Source: Paenibacillus sp. FSL R7-0337
GTDB taxonomy: Bacteria > Bacillota > Bacilli > Paenibacillales > Paenibacillaceae
Direction of reading: 5' to 3'
Assembly: GCF_037969875.1 (NCBI RefSeq)
Contig: NZ_CP150218.1
Location: 3,224,001-3,288,000 of the forward strand
DNA: 64,000 nucleotides
Translations under genes and position numbers: made by a program
Shown: piece by piece, positions 1-10,100 of the stretch
How positions within the stretch are numbered: the first letter of the stretch is position 1
Layout: the number at the start of each line of letters is the position of its first letter
Notes under the pieces: model-generated
Told to the model about the DNA's origin: nothing
The model's input: only the letters and a program-made list of their open reading frames with translations
The model's database searches: none

Positions 1-1
1 G

Positions 2-373
2 GATCAGGTCCTTGAGACTGCCCTTTCGGATGAACGGGTCCAGACAAGGATTCAGCAAGACCATCCCGCCAAGCTGCTAAATTATGTGCTGCCTACCACC
101 TGGTTTGCCGCCGAGATTCCAATGAATGGCGTTAAATATAGAGCAGGTCATAAGTCTCCCGCAGACTATGATCACAACCTGTATAAGATTATTTTCACCA
201 AAGCAACCATGCGATCCGGGGGAAATGTAGAAGGTAAGGACATCCTCACCCAAGTCAGTGAGCGAAAAGGGATTGTAGAGGTGTGGGTAGATCTGGCTAA
301 AGGTACAGTTACCCAAATCCTGGAGCTTCCTAAATCCGTAAAATACGGGAATATTCCGGTAGCCGTATATTAA
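2..373 (+). CDS. C-terminal part of unidentified protein
   Basis: An open frame runs in from the left edge and stops at 373. It has no convincing internal start, so this is the last 123 residues or so of a longer protein. The visible part is soluble and mixed-charge. It has no membrane segment and no motif I recognise; it ends in PVAVY. It lies 60 bp before the ABC transporter ATPase on the same strand, so it may belong to the same operon. I cannot assign a function. It could be a substrate-binding or accessory protein of that transporter, but nothing seen here shows it. Confidence 0.6.
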   Translation, partial: DQVLETALSDERVQTRIQQDHPAKLLNYVLPTTWFAAEIPMNGVKYRAGHKSPADYDHNLYKIIFTKATMRSGGNVEGKDILTQVSERKGIVEVWVDLAKGTVTQILELPKSVKYGNIPVAVY

Positions 374-432
374 AGCTTTTGAAGCAGCAACTCTGAGATC
401 AAATCAAATCAAACCAAACGGAGGTTACACGA

Positions 433-1131
433 ATGATTAGCTTAAATAATGTCGAGAAAAACTATTGCACTGAAGCCGGCTCCTATTCTGCACTTAAGAA
501 TATTACCCTGGAGATCCCTCAAGGAGAGTTCACCCTGATCATGGGGAGATCCGGAAGCGGAAAATCAACCTTGCTCAATATTCTAACTGGAGTAGATAAA
601 CCTAGCGGAGGAGAAGTACGGGTAAACGGAGAACTCATCAATCCTTTAAATGAAAGCGAGATGGCTGAATGGCGGGGACAGAACATAGGCATTGTATTTC
701 AATTCTTTCAACTGATCCCTACACTGTCCGTCATTGAGAATATCCTTCTCCCTATGGATCTGGTCAATATAATCCCGCCTAAGCTTAGAAAAGAACGCGC
801 CCTTGAATTGCTCCATAAAGTCGGGCTTGCCAATCACGCCAATAAAAGACCCAGTGCTCTCTCAGGCGGGGAACAGCAACGCGTAGCCATCGCCAGAGCC
901 ATCGCAAACGATGTGAAGATTCTTGTAGCGGATGAACCTACAGGTAATCTGGACTCCAGAAATGCGGAAATTATTCACACGCTCTTTGGGCGACTTCAGC
1001 AGGAGGGGAAGACCATCATTATGGTTACACACGAAAGAGAAATGATTCAGGGGGCTTCCCGAAAAATTCTGCTGAAGGACGGCGCTATCATAGAAGATAA
1101 AACAATTCAGCTGGAGGAAGCAGCGATATGA
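433..1131 (+). CDS. ABC transporter ATP-binding protein, MacB/LolD type
   Basis: A 232-residue ABC ATPase that energises the FtsX-type permease encoded just downstream. It is expected to be a dimer on the inner face of the membrane. It shows Walker A GRSGSGKST (about 38-46), Q-loop VFQFFQL, signature LSGGEQQRVAIARA, Walker B ILVADEPTGNLD and H-loop VTHE. This set is typical of the MacB/LolD/FtsE group. The start has GGAGG about 7 nt upstream. Its last codons overlap the permease start by 4 nt (ATGA), so the two are translationally coupled. The substrate cannot be read; relatives export peptides or lipoproteins or act as bacitracin-type resistance and sensing modules. Confidence 0.93.
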   Translation: MISLNNVEKNYCTEAGSYSALKNITLEIPQGEFTLIMGRSGSGKSTLLNILTGVDKPSGGEVRVNGELINPLNESEMAEWRGQNIGIVFQFFQLIPTLSVIENILLPMDLVNIIPPKLRKERALELLHKVGLANHANKRPSALSGGEQQRVAIARAIANDVKILVADEPTGNLDSRNAEIIHTLFGRLQQEGKTIIMVTHEREMIQGASRKILLKDGAIIEDKTIQLEEAAI

Positions 1132-3506
1132 AATTATTACTTTTAAAAGTTTTTCGTGATTTAGCCAAGGATAAATTCCGAACGATCCTGTCGTTGCTCG
1201 CCATGCTAGTCGGCACTTCAGCTTTTGGGATCATGTTGTTCACCTATTTCATTCTAGACCGGGAGCTAGTGGATGTATTCGTACCCACCCAGCCTTCATC
1301 AGCAAATATTATGTTAGACCGTGTTGAAGACAACCTGATCCAATTGACCAAGAACTTTGAAGGCATTGGTAAAGTTGAAGAAAAGGCGGTATACCCGCTG
1401 CGCATCAAGATCGGGGAGGATAAATGGAAAACCCTTTATTTATACGGGATAAAAGATTTCAAGAATATTCAAAGCAATAAAATCTCCAGTATTGACGGCT
1501 CCTTCAACCCGGGTCTAAATGAAGTACTAATTGAGCGGGATGCGCTGGGTGTGGCCAAAACAGCTATTAATGAAAACATCGTATTCACCCTACCGGATTC
1601 AAGCATCAAGGAGTTGAAGGTCGTAGGCTCGGTTAATGATATCCATGTTCACCCTGCCTCTATGCATCAAACGGTATACGCTTATGTGTCATTTGAGACT
1701 CTTGCCCAGCTTGGCCTCACACCCAACCGATTAGATATCACCTTGTCCGAACATCCTTATAACCGTGAGCATATTCTGAGCACAACCAGAGATTACATGA
1801 AGGAGATTGTTAACAAGGGATACGCCGTGAGTAACATTGAGGTTTCTCTTACTCCTGGACAAAGCCCCCACAAGGCTGAGTACAATGCCGTGCTTTTTAT
1901 AATTCGGATATTTAGCGGCCTGGCCTTTGTATTAGGTTGCATGATTATTACCAGTCTGCTTTCAACTATTCTGACTCAACAGGTTAAGCAGATTGGTATA
2001 TTAAAGGCTATCGGCGCAAAGACCAATAACATATTTTCAGCCTACTTATGTATTATTCTGCTGCTGGTTGCGGGCAACATCGCGATTTCATTACCACTCT
2101 CTTCCATACTCAGCCAGAGCTTTTCCAAGTTTCTGATGAGAATCAGTAATATGGACCTTCCAAACTCCAGTATCCCTAACAGCCTGCTCTTGTTATTTGC
2201 TCTATTGGCATTATTCGTCCCTCTGGTAATAGCTTTCATTCCTATACGAAAAGGGGTCGCTATGTCAGTGAAAGATTCGCTGAACAGCCATTCAAGCGAT
2301 GATGCTTATATTAAAGAAGGACCTATGATGAAGTGGGCAACAGGGATAAGGTTTCTGTCCAGACCCATCCGTCTCTCTATTCGAAATGCAGTGAAGCGGA
2401 AAGGACGTTTTTATCTGAATATTGTAACGTTAACGTTTGGGGGAGCACTTTTTATAGCTGTCGTGACCTCAATCATTTCCCTGAATTATACAATAGATCA
2501 GTCGATGGATAAGCTCGGTTATGATTATGAAATAAATACCAAAGCCCCTGTAGATAGCGGAACCTTAGATCAGGTAATGCAAAATATTCCAGAAATAAAG
2601 AATCATGAATTATGGGGAGGCGGCAGCGTAAATCTGATTAATGCTGATGGAAGGATGAGTAGCCGTTACCACCTTTTAGCCCCTCCCTTCGATACGAAAA
2701 CCTATACTCCTGATGTAATGGAGGGCCGTTGGCTGAAGGAGGGCGACACCAATGAGGTCGTTATCGGATATAGATTCTTCGACTCGGAGCCTTCGGTAAA
2801 GATGGGAGACGAGATTAACGTCAGGATCGGAGAAGAGATTCATTCACTCCACATTGTGGGAATTGTTAAAGAGTTGGGTGGCTCTACGATGTTCATCAAC
2901 AAGCAAGGCTTTGACCAGTTAAGCCCCGCTATTGAGACGAATAATCATATTAAAATAATGACATCACCCGAACTCGTAAAACAAGACAGCAGCCTTTCCC
3001 TCATTGAGGAGAAACTCGAACAAGAAGGAATCAACACTTACTCCAGCGAGAGTAAGACGAATTTCTACACGGTCGTCAAAAAACATTCACTGATGACGAT
3101 GTACACCTTTCTATTCGTCGCTATCATTGTAGTGATTGTAGGGGCCATTGGACTCACCTCTACGATGAGCATTCAAGTAGTCGAACGTACCAAAGAAATC
3201 GGGATCATGAAGGCTATCGGCTCTACCACGAAACAAATCAAACGAATTATAACCGCGGAGAGCATCTTCATCGCCCTGATCAGTTGGAGTATCACATTGA
3301 TTCTGGGGATTCCGATTGAATATCTAGGCTCCATAGTCATCGGGAACGTTACAATCAAAACTCCGTTGACTGTTGACCTATTCTCGTTCATATTGCCAAA
3401 TATCATTTGGTTTGTTATTCTGCTTCTCGTCGGTTACATGTCTAGTATCTTCTCCTCACGTAAGGCAGCCAAGATGAAGGTTAAAGAGACCTTGGTATTT
3501 GAATAA
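1128..3506 (+). CDS. ABC transporter permease, FtsX/MacB-like (double FtsX)
   Basis: A 792-residue membrane permease with two FtsX-like halves. A transmembrane segment lies near the N terminus (about 18-42), followed by a large extracytoplasmic region. A cluster of hydrophobic helices spans about 255-375, a second segment about 430-450, a second extracytoplasmic region follows, and three helices close the protein (about 665-785). Each half carries the family signature of helix-break-helix followed by a QVVERTKEIGIMKAIG-type sequence; the first half has QVKQIGILKAIGA. It is coupled to the ATPase by a 4-nt overlap. The large extracytoplasmic domains suggest a MacB-type mechanotransmission exporter rather than a classical pore-forming importer. 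The substrate is unknown. Confidence 0.9.
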   Translation: MKLLLLKVFRDLAKDKFRTILSLLAMLVGTSAFGIMLFTYFILDRELVDVFVPTQPSSANIMLDRVEDNLIQLTKNFEGIGKVEEKAVYPLRIKIGEDKWKTLYLYGIKDFKNIQSNKISSIDGSFNPGLNEVLIERDALGVAKTAINENIVFTLPDSSIKELKVVGSVNDIHVHPASMHQTVYAYVSFETLAQLGLTPNRLDITLSEHPYNREHILSTTRDYMKEIVNKGYAVSNIEVSLTPGQSPHKAEYNAVLFIIRIFSGLAFVLGCMIITSLLSTILTQQVKQIGILKAIGAKTNNIFSAYLCIILLLVAGNIAISLPLSSILSQSFSKFLMRISNMDLPNSSIPNSLLLLFALLALFVPLVIAFIPIRKGVAMSVKDSLNSHSSDDAYIKEGPMMKWATGIRFLSRPIRLSIRNAVKRKGRFYLNIVTLTFGGALFIAVVTSIISLNYTIDQSMDKLGYDYEINTKAPVDSGTLDQVMQNIPEIKNHELWGGGSVNLINADGRMSSRYHLLAPPFDTKTYTPDVMEGRWLKEGDTNEVVIGYRFFDSEPSVKMGDEINVRIGEEIHSLHIVGIVKELGGSTMFINKQGFDQLSPAIETNNHIKIMTSPELVKQDSSLSLIEEKLEQEGINTYSSESKTNFYTVVKKHSLMTMYTFLFVAIIVVIVGAIGLTSTMSIQVVERTKEIGIMKAIGSTTKQIKRIITAESIFIALISWSITLILGIPIEYLGSIVIGNVTIKTPLTVDLFSFILPNIIWFVILLLVGYMSSIFSSRKAAKMKVKETLVFE

Positions 3507-3510
3507 ACAA

Positions 3511-3551
3511 AGAACCAGCCAATCCCCAATAATGGAGGACTGGCTGGTTCT
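3511..3551. terminator. Bidirectional intrinsic terminator
   Basis: A perfect 11-bp stem (AGAACCAGCCA at 3511-3521 with TGGCTGGTTCT at 3541-3551) lies between the convergent permease and MATE genes. T-rich tracts flank it on both strands (TCTTTAATT on +, TTTGTTTATT on -). It should end both the ABC operon and the biosynthetic operon. Confidence 0.85.
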
Positions 3552-3572
3552 CTTTAATTATCCTGTTACCAA

Positions 3573-4925
3573 CTATCCTGTTACCACCCCAGAAACGTTC
3601 TTTCTCATCTTCCAGGCAAAAGACACCGTTAAGAGCACTGTCAGGAAATCAGCTACAGCCTGTGAAATAATGACACCGTTCAGCCCCATAAATTGGGGCA
3701 AGATCAATAGGGTCGGAATAAAGAACACGCCTTGCCTGCACATGCTGAGCATGGCTCCTTCTTTCGCCTTTCCAATAGCCAGAAATAAGGTGATGTATAC
3801 CATTTGGAACCCAAAGAAGATAAACATCGAGCAGTTTGCAATTAGAGCTTGACTCCCTATTCGAATTACATCTGGATCGTTAGAGAACAGAGCAATAATC
3901 GGCCTTGAGAACACAATTAGGATGAACGCCCCTATTCCACAAAACCAGCTTGACCATTTAATCCCAATTCGAATCGTGTCTTGCAGACGGTCATACTTTT
4001 TAGCGCCATAACTATATCCGGCAAGCGGCTGAAATCCTTTGGTAAATCCAAATACCACAAAAGAAAAAATGGAATAAATCCGGGTCACGATGCCCATAGA
4101 TGCCACAGCTGTATCTCCATAATGACTTGCTGCCGTGTTAGTCAACCCTATGGACACACTGGTGAGGATCTGAAAAATAAAGGTAGGAACACCAACCTTC
4201 AAGATTTGTCGGTAGATTTCTCCATCCAGGGAGAAGTTATGAAATGAAATCTTCACGAAGCTTTTCCGGCTCAGAATGTACCATAAATAAAGGATGGTAG
4301 TGGTTCCCTGGGCAACCATTGTGGCAATTGCTGCACCTCTTATTCCCCAGTTCAGACCATATATAAAAATGGGGTCCAGTATAATATTCAACCCTGCACC
4401 AAGCAGCATTGCAATCATACTAAATTTTGCAGCGCCTTCTGATGCCACAATGTTATTCATGGTAACATTAAATACGTTAAGCATCGAACTTCCGATATAA
4501 AGGGTAGCGTAAGCCGTCGCATAAGGCATAATAGTATCCGTTGCCCCCAGGAAAGTAAGCACAGGCTCCAGAAAACCTAATATGACCGCTATCAAGCACC
4601 CGCCGGCTACTATACTAGTTAATACTGCGGTAGATGCAGTCCTGCTCGCCTGATCATGTCTTCCTTCACCAAGAAGACGCGAAATATAAGATCCGGCCCC
4701 GCTCCCGAAGGTCAAGCCCACCCCCACTACGAGCATAGAGATCGGAAAGGCAACAGACACGGCCCCCATTTGGCTTGTTCCAAGTCCCCCTACAAACAAA
4801 GCGTTAACTACATTGTAGATTGCATTTATCAGCATTCCCAATATCATTGGTGTGGAGAGCTTTAACAGTGCCTTAGGAATGGCTTCCTCCCCAAGTATAA
4901 ATATTTTTTTATCATTTGTGTTCAT
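3573..4925 (-). CDS. MATE family efflux transporter
   Basis: A 450-residue multidrug and toxic compound extrusion protein, predicted as twelve membrane helices in two halves. The start used is ATG at 4925, preceded by GGAGGG about 6 nt upstream. An in-frame extension to 5072 would overlap the thioesterase gene and has no ribosome site. The N terminus (KALLKLSTPMILGMLINAIY) and paired GxGS/GxG-containing helices match the NorM/DinF-like group. It is the last gene of the biosynthetic operon, 26 bp after a type II thioesterase and closed by the terminator at 3511-3551. Export of the finished thiazole-type product, and self-protection, is the likely role. The substrate is inferred from context only. 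Confidence 0.9.
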   Translation of the reverse strand: MNTNDKKIFILGEEAIPKALLKLSTPMILGMLINAIYNVVNALFVGGLGTSQMGAVSVAFPISMLVVGVGLTFGSGAGSYISRLLGEGRHDQASRTASTAVLTSIVAGGCLIAVILGFLEPVLTFLGATDTIMPYATAYATLYIGSSMLNVFNVTMNNIVASEGAAKFSMIAMLLGAGLNIILDPIFIYGLNWGIRGAAIATMVAQGTTTILYLWYILSRKSFVKISFHNFSLDGEIYRQILKVGVPTFIFQILTSVSIGLTNTAASHYGDTAVASMGIVTRIYSIFSFVVFGFTKGFQPLAGYSYGAKKYDRLQDTIRIGIKWSSWFCGIGAFILIVFSRPIIALFSNDPDVIRIGSQALIANCSMFIFFGFQMVYITLFLAIGKAKEGAMLSMCRQGVFFIPTLLILPQFMGLNGVIISQAVADFLTVLLTVSFAWKMRKNVSGVVTG

Positions 4926-4951
4926 ATCTTCCCTCCTTCCAGCCTTGTTGT

Positions 4952-5734
4952 CTAACGTATGCAATCTTGAATAATACGAATAATGTCTTCCTGAACAGCG
5001 GGGTTTAGAATAAAATAGTGTTTCTCCGGCATCGTTATCATCCTGAATGAATTGCTGGTATAGTTGCTCCATTCTTTCATCTGTTCTGGAAACCCTAAAC
5101 TGTCAAACACCCCCGTAAAGGCACACAGCGGAATATTAAGCGGAGGTGCATTGTGATCATGTTTCCATGTCCCAATCATCTCGAAGTCAGCTTTTAATGT
5201 AGGAATAATCATTTGGAGGATATCTTCATTCTGAAGCACCTCTTCGGGTAGAGCATTGAAAGCTCTCGCAATCTGAATAATTTCGCTGTCCGACATTTTG
5301 TGGATCATGGGGGCAACTACAGGAAGATGCGGCGGAGTGCGGGCAGCAATAAATAAATGCTCCGGTTGTCTGACTTTTTTCCCGGCTAACCGTCTGGTTA
5401 CTTCATATGCTATGAGAGCACCCATACTATGTCCAAATATAATATATTTCTTATCACTGAAGGCGCTAATCTCATTCGCTATCTCTTCAGCAAGCGAATT
5501 TAGACAGGTATACAGTTCATCCCCAGTTCCCGGGACATGACCCGGGTATTGCACTGCCACCAATTCGAACTCTTCCGGAAGAACATTCAACCAGGGACAA
5601 TAAATCTCGGCCATCCCTCCGGCATAGGGCAGACAGAATATACGACAAGTCGCCTGGGGATTAAGCTTTGGAGCAACAAATAATGGGCTGGATGTTACCG
5701 TGAGCCTGCCGTTATTAGTACGTACTCGCATCAT
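4952..5734 (-). CDS. Type II (external) thioesterase of the NRPS/PKS operon
   Basis: A 260-residue alpha/beta hydrolase of the GrsT/SrfAD class. It shows the oxyanion-type stretch LPYAGGMAEIY near residue 37, the nucleophile elbow GHSMGA (Ser about 103), an Asp in TGVFDSLGFP and the catalytic His in EKHYFIL. These enzymes hydrolyse stalled or wrongly primed acyl groups from carrier proteins. Two ATGs lie next to each other (5734 and 5731) behind AAGGAG; either may be used. It follows the free-standing condensation gene and precedes the MATE exporter. Because no module of the assembly line ends in a thioesterase domain, this protein or its paralogue at 22137-22859 could also take part in product release. 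Confidence 0.9.
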   Translation of the reverse strand: MMRVRTNNGRLTVTSSPLFVAPKLNPQATCRIFCLPYAGGMAEIYCPWLNVLPEEFELVAVQYPGHVPGTGDELYTCLNSLAEEIANEISAFSDKKYIIFGHSMGALIAYEVTRRLAGKKVRQPEHLFIAARTPPHLPVVAPMIHKMSDSEIIQIARAFNALPEEVLQNEDILQMIIPTLKADFEMIGTWKHDHNAPPLNIPLCAFTGVFDSLGFPEQMKEWSNYTSNSFRMITMPEKHYFILNPAVQEDIIRIIQDCIR

Positions 5735-5748
5735 CTCTACTCCTTTTG

Positions 5749-7128
5749 CTAAATATCGAAATCCATCATGGATGAGACCGAGATGTCAGGATGTTCAATA
5801 AATTTCACGAGCGCAGCTCTGACATTGTTCAGAACACTCCAAGCAGATTCGCTGCTGTAAAGACTATTATCATAAATTAGCTTAAGCTCAAGCTTAGCTT
5901 CCGGCCACACAAATAATGAAAGCGGGAAATGCGGGCGACTCTCCAGATTGTAATCATCCGTCCGGAAGGGCAAACCTACAAACGGATCATCAGCAAGCGG
6001 GATATTCTTAAATACCAAAGCACTATGGAACAGGTCCCGGTCATCGGACATACCACACCAATGCTTAATCTCCTGCTCTGAAGAAGAAGCAAAGCGAAAC
6101 GTATTCATCATAGACGTCTGAATTCCTCTGACCCACTCAACGAAACCCTCCTCCTTCCGAATTTGACAACGAATCGGCAAGGTATTAACGAACAAACCTA
6201 CGCGTGCTTGAGCATTCTCAAGCAGCATCGGCCGGTCTGCTACTGTCTGTCCGGTGACAACGTCAGCTCCCCCACTGCTCAGATGACTTATTAATAACGA
6301 GAAGATCCCTTGAAATACACCATTCATCGTTACTTTGCTCGCCTTGATCACTTCTTGTAAAGGTTGAAACAATTCATATATATGATAATCGAGCCTTCCT
6401 TGGCGTATCTGACTCACAGGAGCTTCTGGTGCTGGAGGCTTCAGCAGGCTCAGCGGAGGCTGATGCGTGCATCCTTGTAAATATTCGGGCCAGAAAGCAC
6501 TTTCCTCAGCAGTATCCCTATTTTTAAGATAACGAATGTAGTCCTTATATGGATATCCTGGAAGCATGAGTGCTACCTCCCCTGAACTGCTTAACTGCTT
6601 GTAGAGCTGCAGGAAATCAAACAGTACTACCGTAAACGCCCATCCATCCATGATCATATGGTGAAAACGCCACCAGAGACGGAACTTACGATCATTAAGA
6701 TGGATTAGCGTTACTCTCATTAATGGCGCTTCCTCCATGCAGTATGGGATTAACCGGTCCGCCTCTATCACCACCTCCATCCTGTGTGCTTGTTCTTCCT
6801 CACTTATGCCTGTCCAATCGTGTATTTGAATAGGAAACAGGGCCTTCCTTAATACAGCCTGTATAGGCTTCCCAATACCTTTATTAATAAAGGCTGTTCG
6901 TAAAATCGAATGACGCTTCAATATTTCGTTCCAGCACTGAGTAAAAATCCTGTCGTCGATTTCCCCAACAAAGTTAAAGATCAGATTCTCGTGAAACAAA
7001 CCATCCCCCTGAGAAGTAAGGTAGCGGTTAAAGTTATCCAGCTGTAATGGGCTTAACTCATAAATATCTTCCAGGTTCCTCATCGCTGCAGATGGACTCC
7101 TTGTTTCTGCAAGTTCAGTTGACATCAT
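5749..7128 (-). CDS. Free-standing NRPS condensation-domain protein
   Basis: A 459-residue protein made of a single condensation domain. The active-site motif HHMIMDG is intact (His/His/Asp at about 156-161), and the domain runs nearly the full length, from SPLQLDNFNRYL to the C terminus. The start is the ATG ATG pair at 7128 behind GGGGAGGAAG; an upstream in-frame start would overlap the PKS-NRPS gene. Its gene is 16 bp downstream of the PKS-NRPS, whose last module carries a catalytically ruined C-like domain. It may therefore act in trans on the final thiazoline-carboxyl thioester, joining it to an amine, alcohol or second chain, or releasing it. Which acceptor it uses cannot be read. Confidence 0.88.
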   Translation of the reverse strand: MMSTELAETRSPSAAMRNLEDIYELSPLQLDNFNRYLTSQGDGLFHENLIFNFVGEIDDRIFTQCWNEILKRHSILRTAFINKGIGKPIQAVLRKALFPIQIHDWTGISEEEQAHRMEVVIEADRLIPYCMEEAPLMRVTLIHLNDRKFRLWWRFHHMIMDGWAFTVVLFDFLQLYKQLSSSGEVALMLPGYPYKDYIRYLKNRDTAEESAFWPEYLQGCTHQPPLSLLKPPAPEAPVSQIRQGRLDYHIYELFQPLQEVIKASKVTMNGVFQGIFSLLISHLSSGGADVVTGQTVADRPMLLENAQARVGLFVNTLPIRCQIRKEEGFVEWVRGIQTSMMNTFRFASSSEQEIKHWCGMSDDRDLFHSALVFKNIPLADDPFVGLPFRTDDYNLESRPHFPLSLFVWPEAKLELKLIYDNSLYSSESAWSVLNNVRAALVKFIEHPDISVSSMMDFDI

Positions 7129-7144
7129 AAACTTCCTCCCCTTC

Positions 7145-10100
7145 TTAATGGCTGGTTGCCAATATCCCCATGAATGATTCAAATTCTGCATCGCTCCAAC
7201 TCATGTCAGGATAATCACTTGCAACATACATATCCAAATCCTCACTTTTGATAGACAGGAATAAGGACTGCAAATTCTGTAATAGACTGTATCCCAGCTT
7301 CTCCATTCGTCTATCATCTACTTGGGCAGCATTAAACTGGATTTGAAATAACAATTCTTCCTGATCAGCAGATGCACTTATTTCTAGTAAGTAGGGACTA
7401 CGGTAAGCTCTTTCGCTGGTTGACGTGATCAATGAAACTGCGCTGCTCACACCAATTCCGGGTTTCAACCTTTCCAGTGCTTCACTGTAGGTGAACTTGA
7501 TCTCTGGATGGATTGAGGGCTTACCCTCTGTCCACTTTTTACAATTACGCATAGTTGTCTTGCCTGCTCGAATGTATTCGCTCAATCCTGATCTATAATC
7601 TGAGCGGAAGAGAACGGAATGTATGCTGCCTAATTGGCCCAAGATATGATTCATTTCATTTTGCACGAGCACCTTCTGCTCCGCCTCACACATACAATCA
7701 ACCCAAAGCTGCTGCGCATAACCCAGCTCTTGCATTGAATACCCCATTGCAATGAGGAGAAGCTCATAATCCTGTAATTTTGCTTCCTCAAGCACGGCAC
7801 TCCAGACGGGTTCTTTCATAAATGTAAAGTTTAGGGTACACATACGGTCAGAGGTTTCTGTTGGATTACCCAAGTGAAGGGCTACGGATGAGTCATCCCA
7901 ATCTTGCAGGCTTTGTTCTGCAGGCTCCTCCCTGTTCAGATTCAGCCAATCCCTAAATTGCTTGGTACGGTGAATTTGCTTAATCTTCTCTCCCGCAGAG
8001 ATCTGATTGTAGCAATCATAGATCTGTTCCAGGAATAGCCCTACGGAACGCTGGTCCATAATCAGCTCATTCCAAACCAGCAGTATATACTGCAATCTCT
8101 GATCTGGCTGATCCAACAAAATTAGCTTGATCAGGATGTCTGCTGACTGCTGCTCCTGGTCAGAACGAATCTGTTCGGTCAATTTATGAACCTCCTCTTC
8201 CTCCAGGCCGTTCAAATCTACATAATCAATCTCTGGCTTCTTTACCTTACTGTAAAGAGCTTGTGTCCAGACTCCGTCACTATGGTTGAACTGCATTTGC
8301 AATGCTGCATTCCTGGATACTACATACTGAAACGCACTTTCCAATTTTTCCGGTTCCATTAACTTTTCCACCTTGAACAGAAGCGATTGATTTAAGGCTG
8401 GGAGAGATTCATACCTTTCCAGTAGAAGCTGTTGACCAGCACTTAAAGGCAATTCTCCAACATACTGCTCCTCTCCATCTTCCAGCTCAACCATACTATT
8501 GTTCAGAACCTCTGCTAGCTCAGCTAGTGTAGAATGTTCAAAGAATAACTGCGGTGAAATCTCTATGCCTTCCTTGGAAGCAAGACTAATAATTTGAATT
8601 CCCCTAATCGAATCCCCTCCAAGCGTAAAGAAATTGGTATGCATATCAACCTTCTCCTCCGCTAGACGAAGCACTTCTGCAAATATGGGGATTAAGATAT
8701 TCAGTACTTTATTGTCCGACAGGTCTTGAGCTTTCGACTTTCTGCCGGTATTCTCCGGAACGGGAAGCGATTTACGATCAATTTTACCGTTCACAGTAAG
8801 CGGGAATTCATCAAGAATCATATATTGATTCGGTACCATGTAATTGGGTAGAGCATTTGCAGTGAATAATTTCAGTTCTTTCGTATCAAGCGTCATTCCG
8901 TCCTTTACAAGGATGTAAGCGGTCAGAGTTTTCTTATCCGTATCCTTGCCTGCAAGATGGACAACGACCCCTTTTACGGATATATGCTTTAACAACACGG
9001 ATTCAATCTCTTCCAGCTCAATCCGAAATCCGGAAATTTTCACTTGAAAATCTTCGCGTCCCATAAACTCCAGGTTCCCATCGGGAAGATAACGCCCCAT
9101 ATCGCCTGTTCTATACAACCGTTCACCTGTATCAGGGTGGGTTATAAAAGCTTGGTCTGTGAGCGTGACATCATTCAAATATCCCAGTGACAACCCTCTT
9201 CCGCTAATATACAGATCGCCAGGTACCCACACCGGACAATCAACGAACTCCTTATTGTATACGTGGAATTTTTGGTTGGATAACGGTTTACCGTAAGGTA
9301 TACTCCTCCATGAAGGGTCTACTTCCTGAATCGGGTAATAATTGGACCAGATTGAAGCCTCCGTCGCACCTCCCAGACCCATTACCTGCGCCAATGCCGC
9401 CTGCTTCTTTATGCGGGAAGCTAAATTCAACGGGATCCAGTCACCACTCAGAAGAACAAGCCTAAAGGGAAGACTGGCCTCTAAGAGCGCTGTATATTCG
9501 ACCAGCATCGCCATCAGTGCAGGAACAGAATTCCACACAGACACCTTATGAAGACTTAGCATATCCAGCCAATGCTTAGGGTCACGTGAGGAATGGGCAT
9601 CAGGAATCACCAATTCCCCTCCTGCTCCCAGGATGCCGAATATATCGTATACCGATAAATCGAAATTCAGCTCGGAGAGTGCAAACCCTATATCCTCTGA
9701 ACTAACCTGGAATTTGGCATTGATATCCATGATCGTATTTTGTGCTGCCCGGTGGGTGATCATAACGCCTTTGGGCATTCCCGTAGAACCAGATGTAAAA
9801 ATGACATAAGCTAAATCATCCAGCTCCTGACAAGAATCCCGCCGTGTAACCTTATCCGAGGACACTGCATTATGTGAGGTAATCGTTTCGACTGCAATTC
9901 CCAAGTCCTGAATCCACTGAAGAGAAGCACGATATTTCTCCTGTATCAGAATCACTCTGACCGCGCTGCTCTCCAATATATATTGCAATCTTTCCCGGGG
10001 CAGCTCCGGGTCCAGCGGCAGATAAGCCCCGCCTCCTTGCAGAATGCCCAATACCGCAACTACCTGCTCGTACCCTTTCTCCATGATGACAGGAACCAAC

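Noticed and set aside
433-3506. ABC transporter as self-resistance or export part of the biosynthetic cluster
   Set aside because: It is convergent with the cluster, ends at a shared bidirectional terminator, and is linked to an upstream gene outside the cluster. Possible, but no sequence evidence ties it in.
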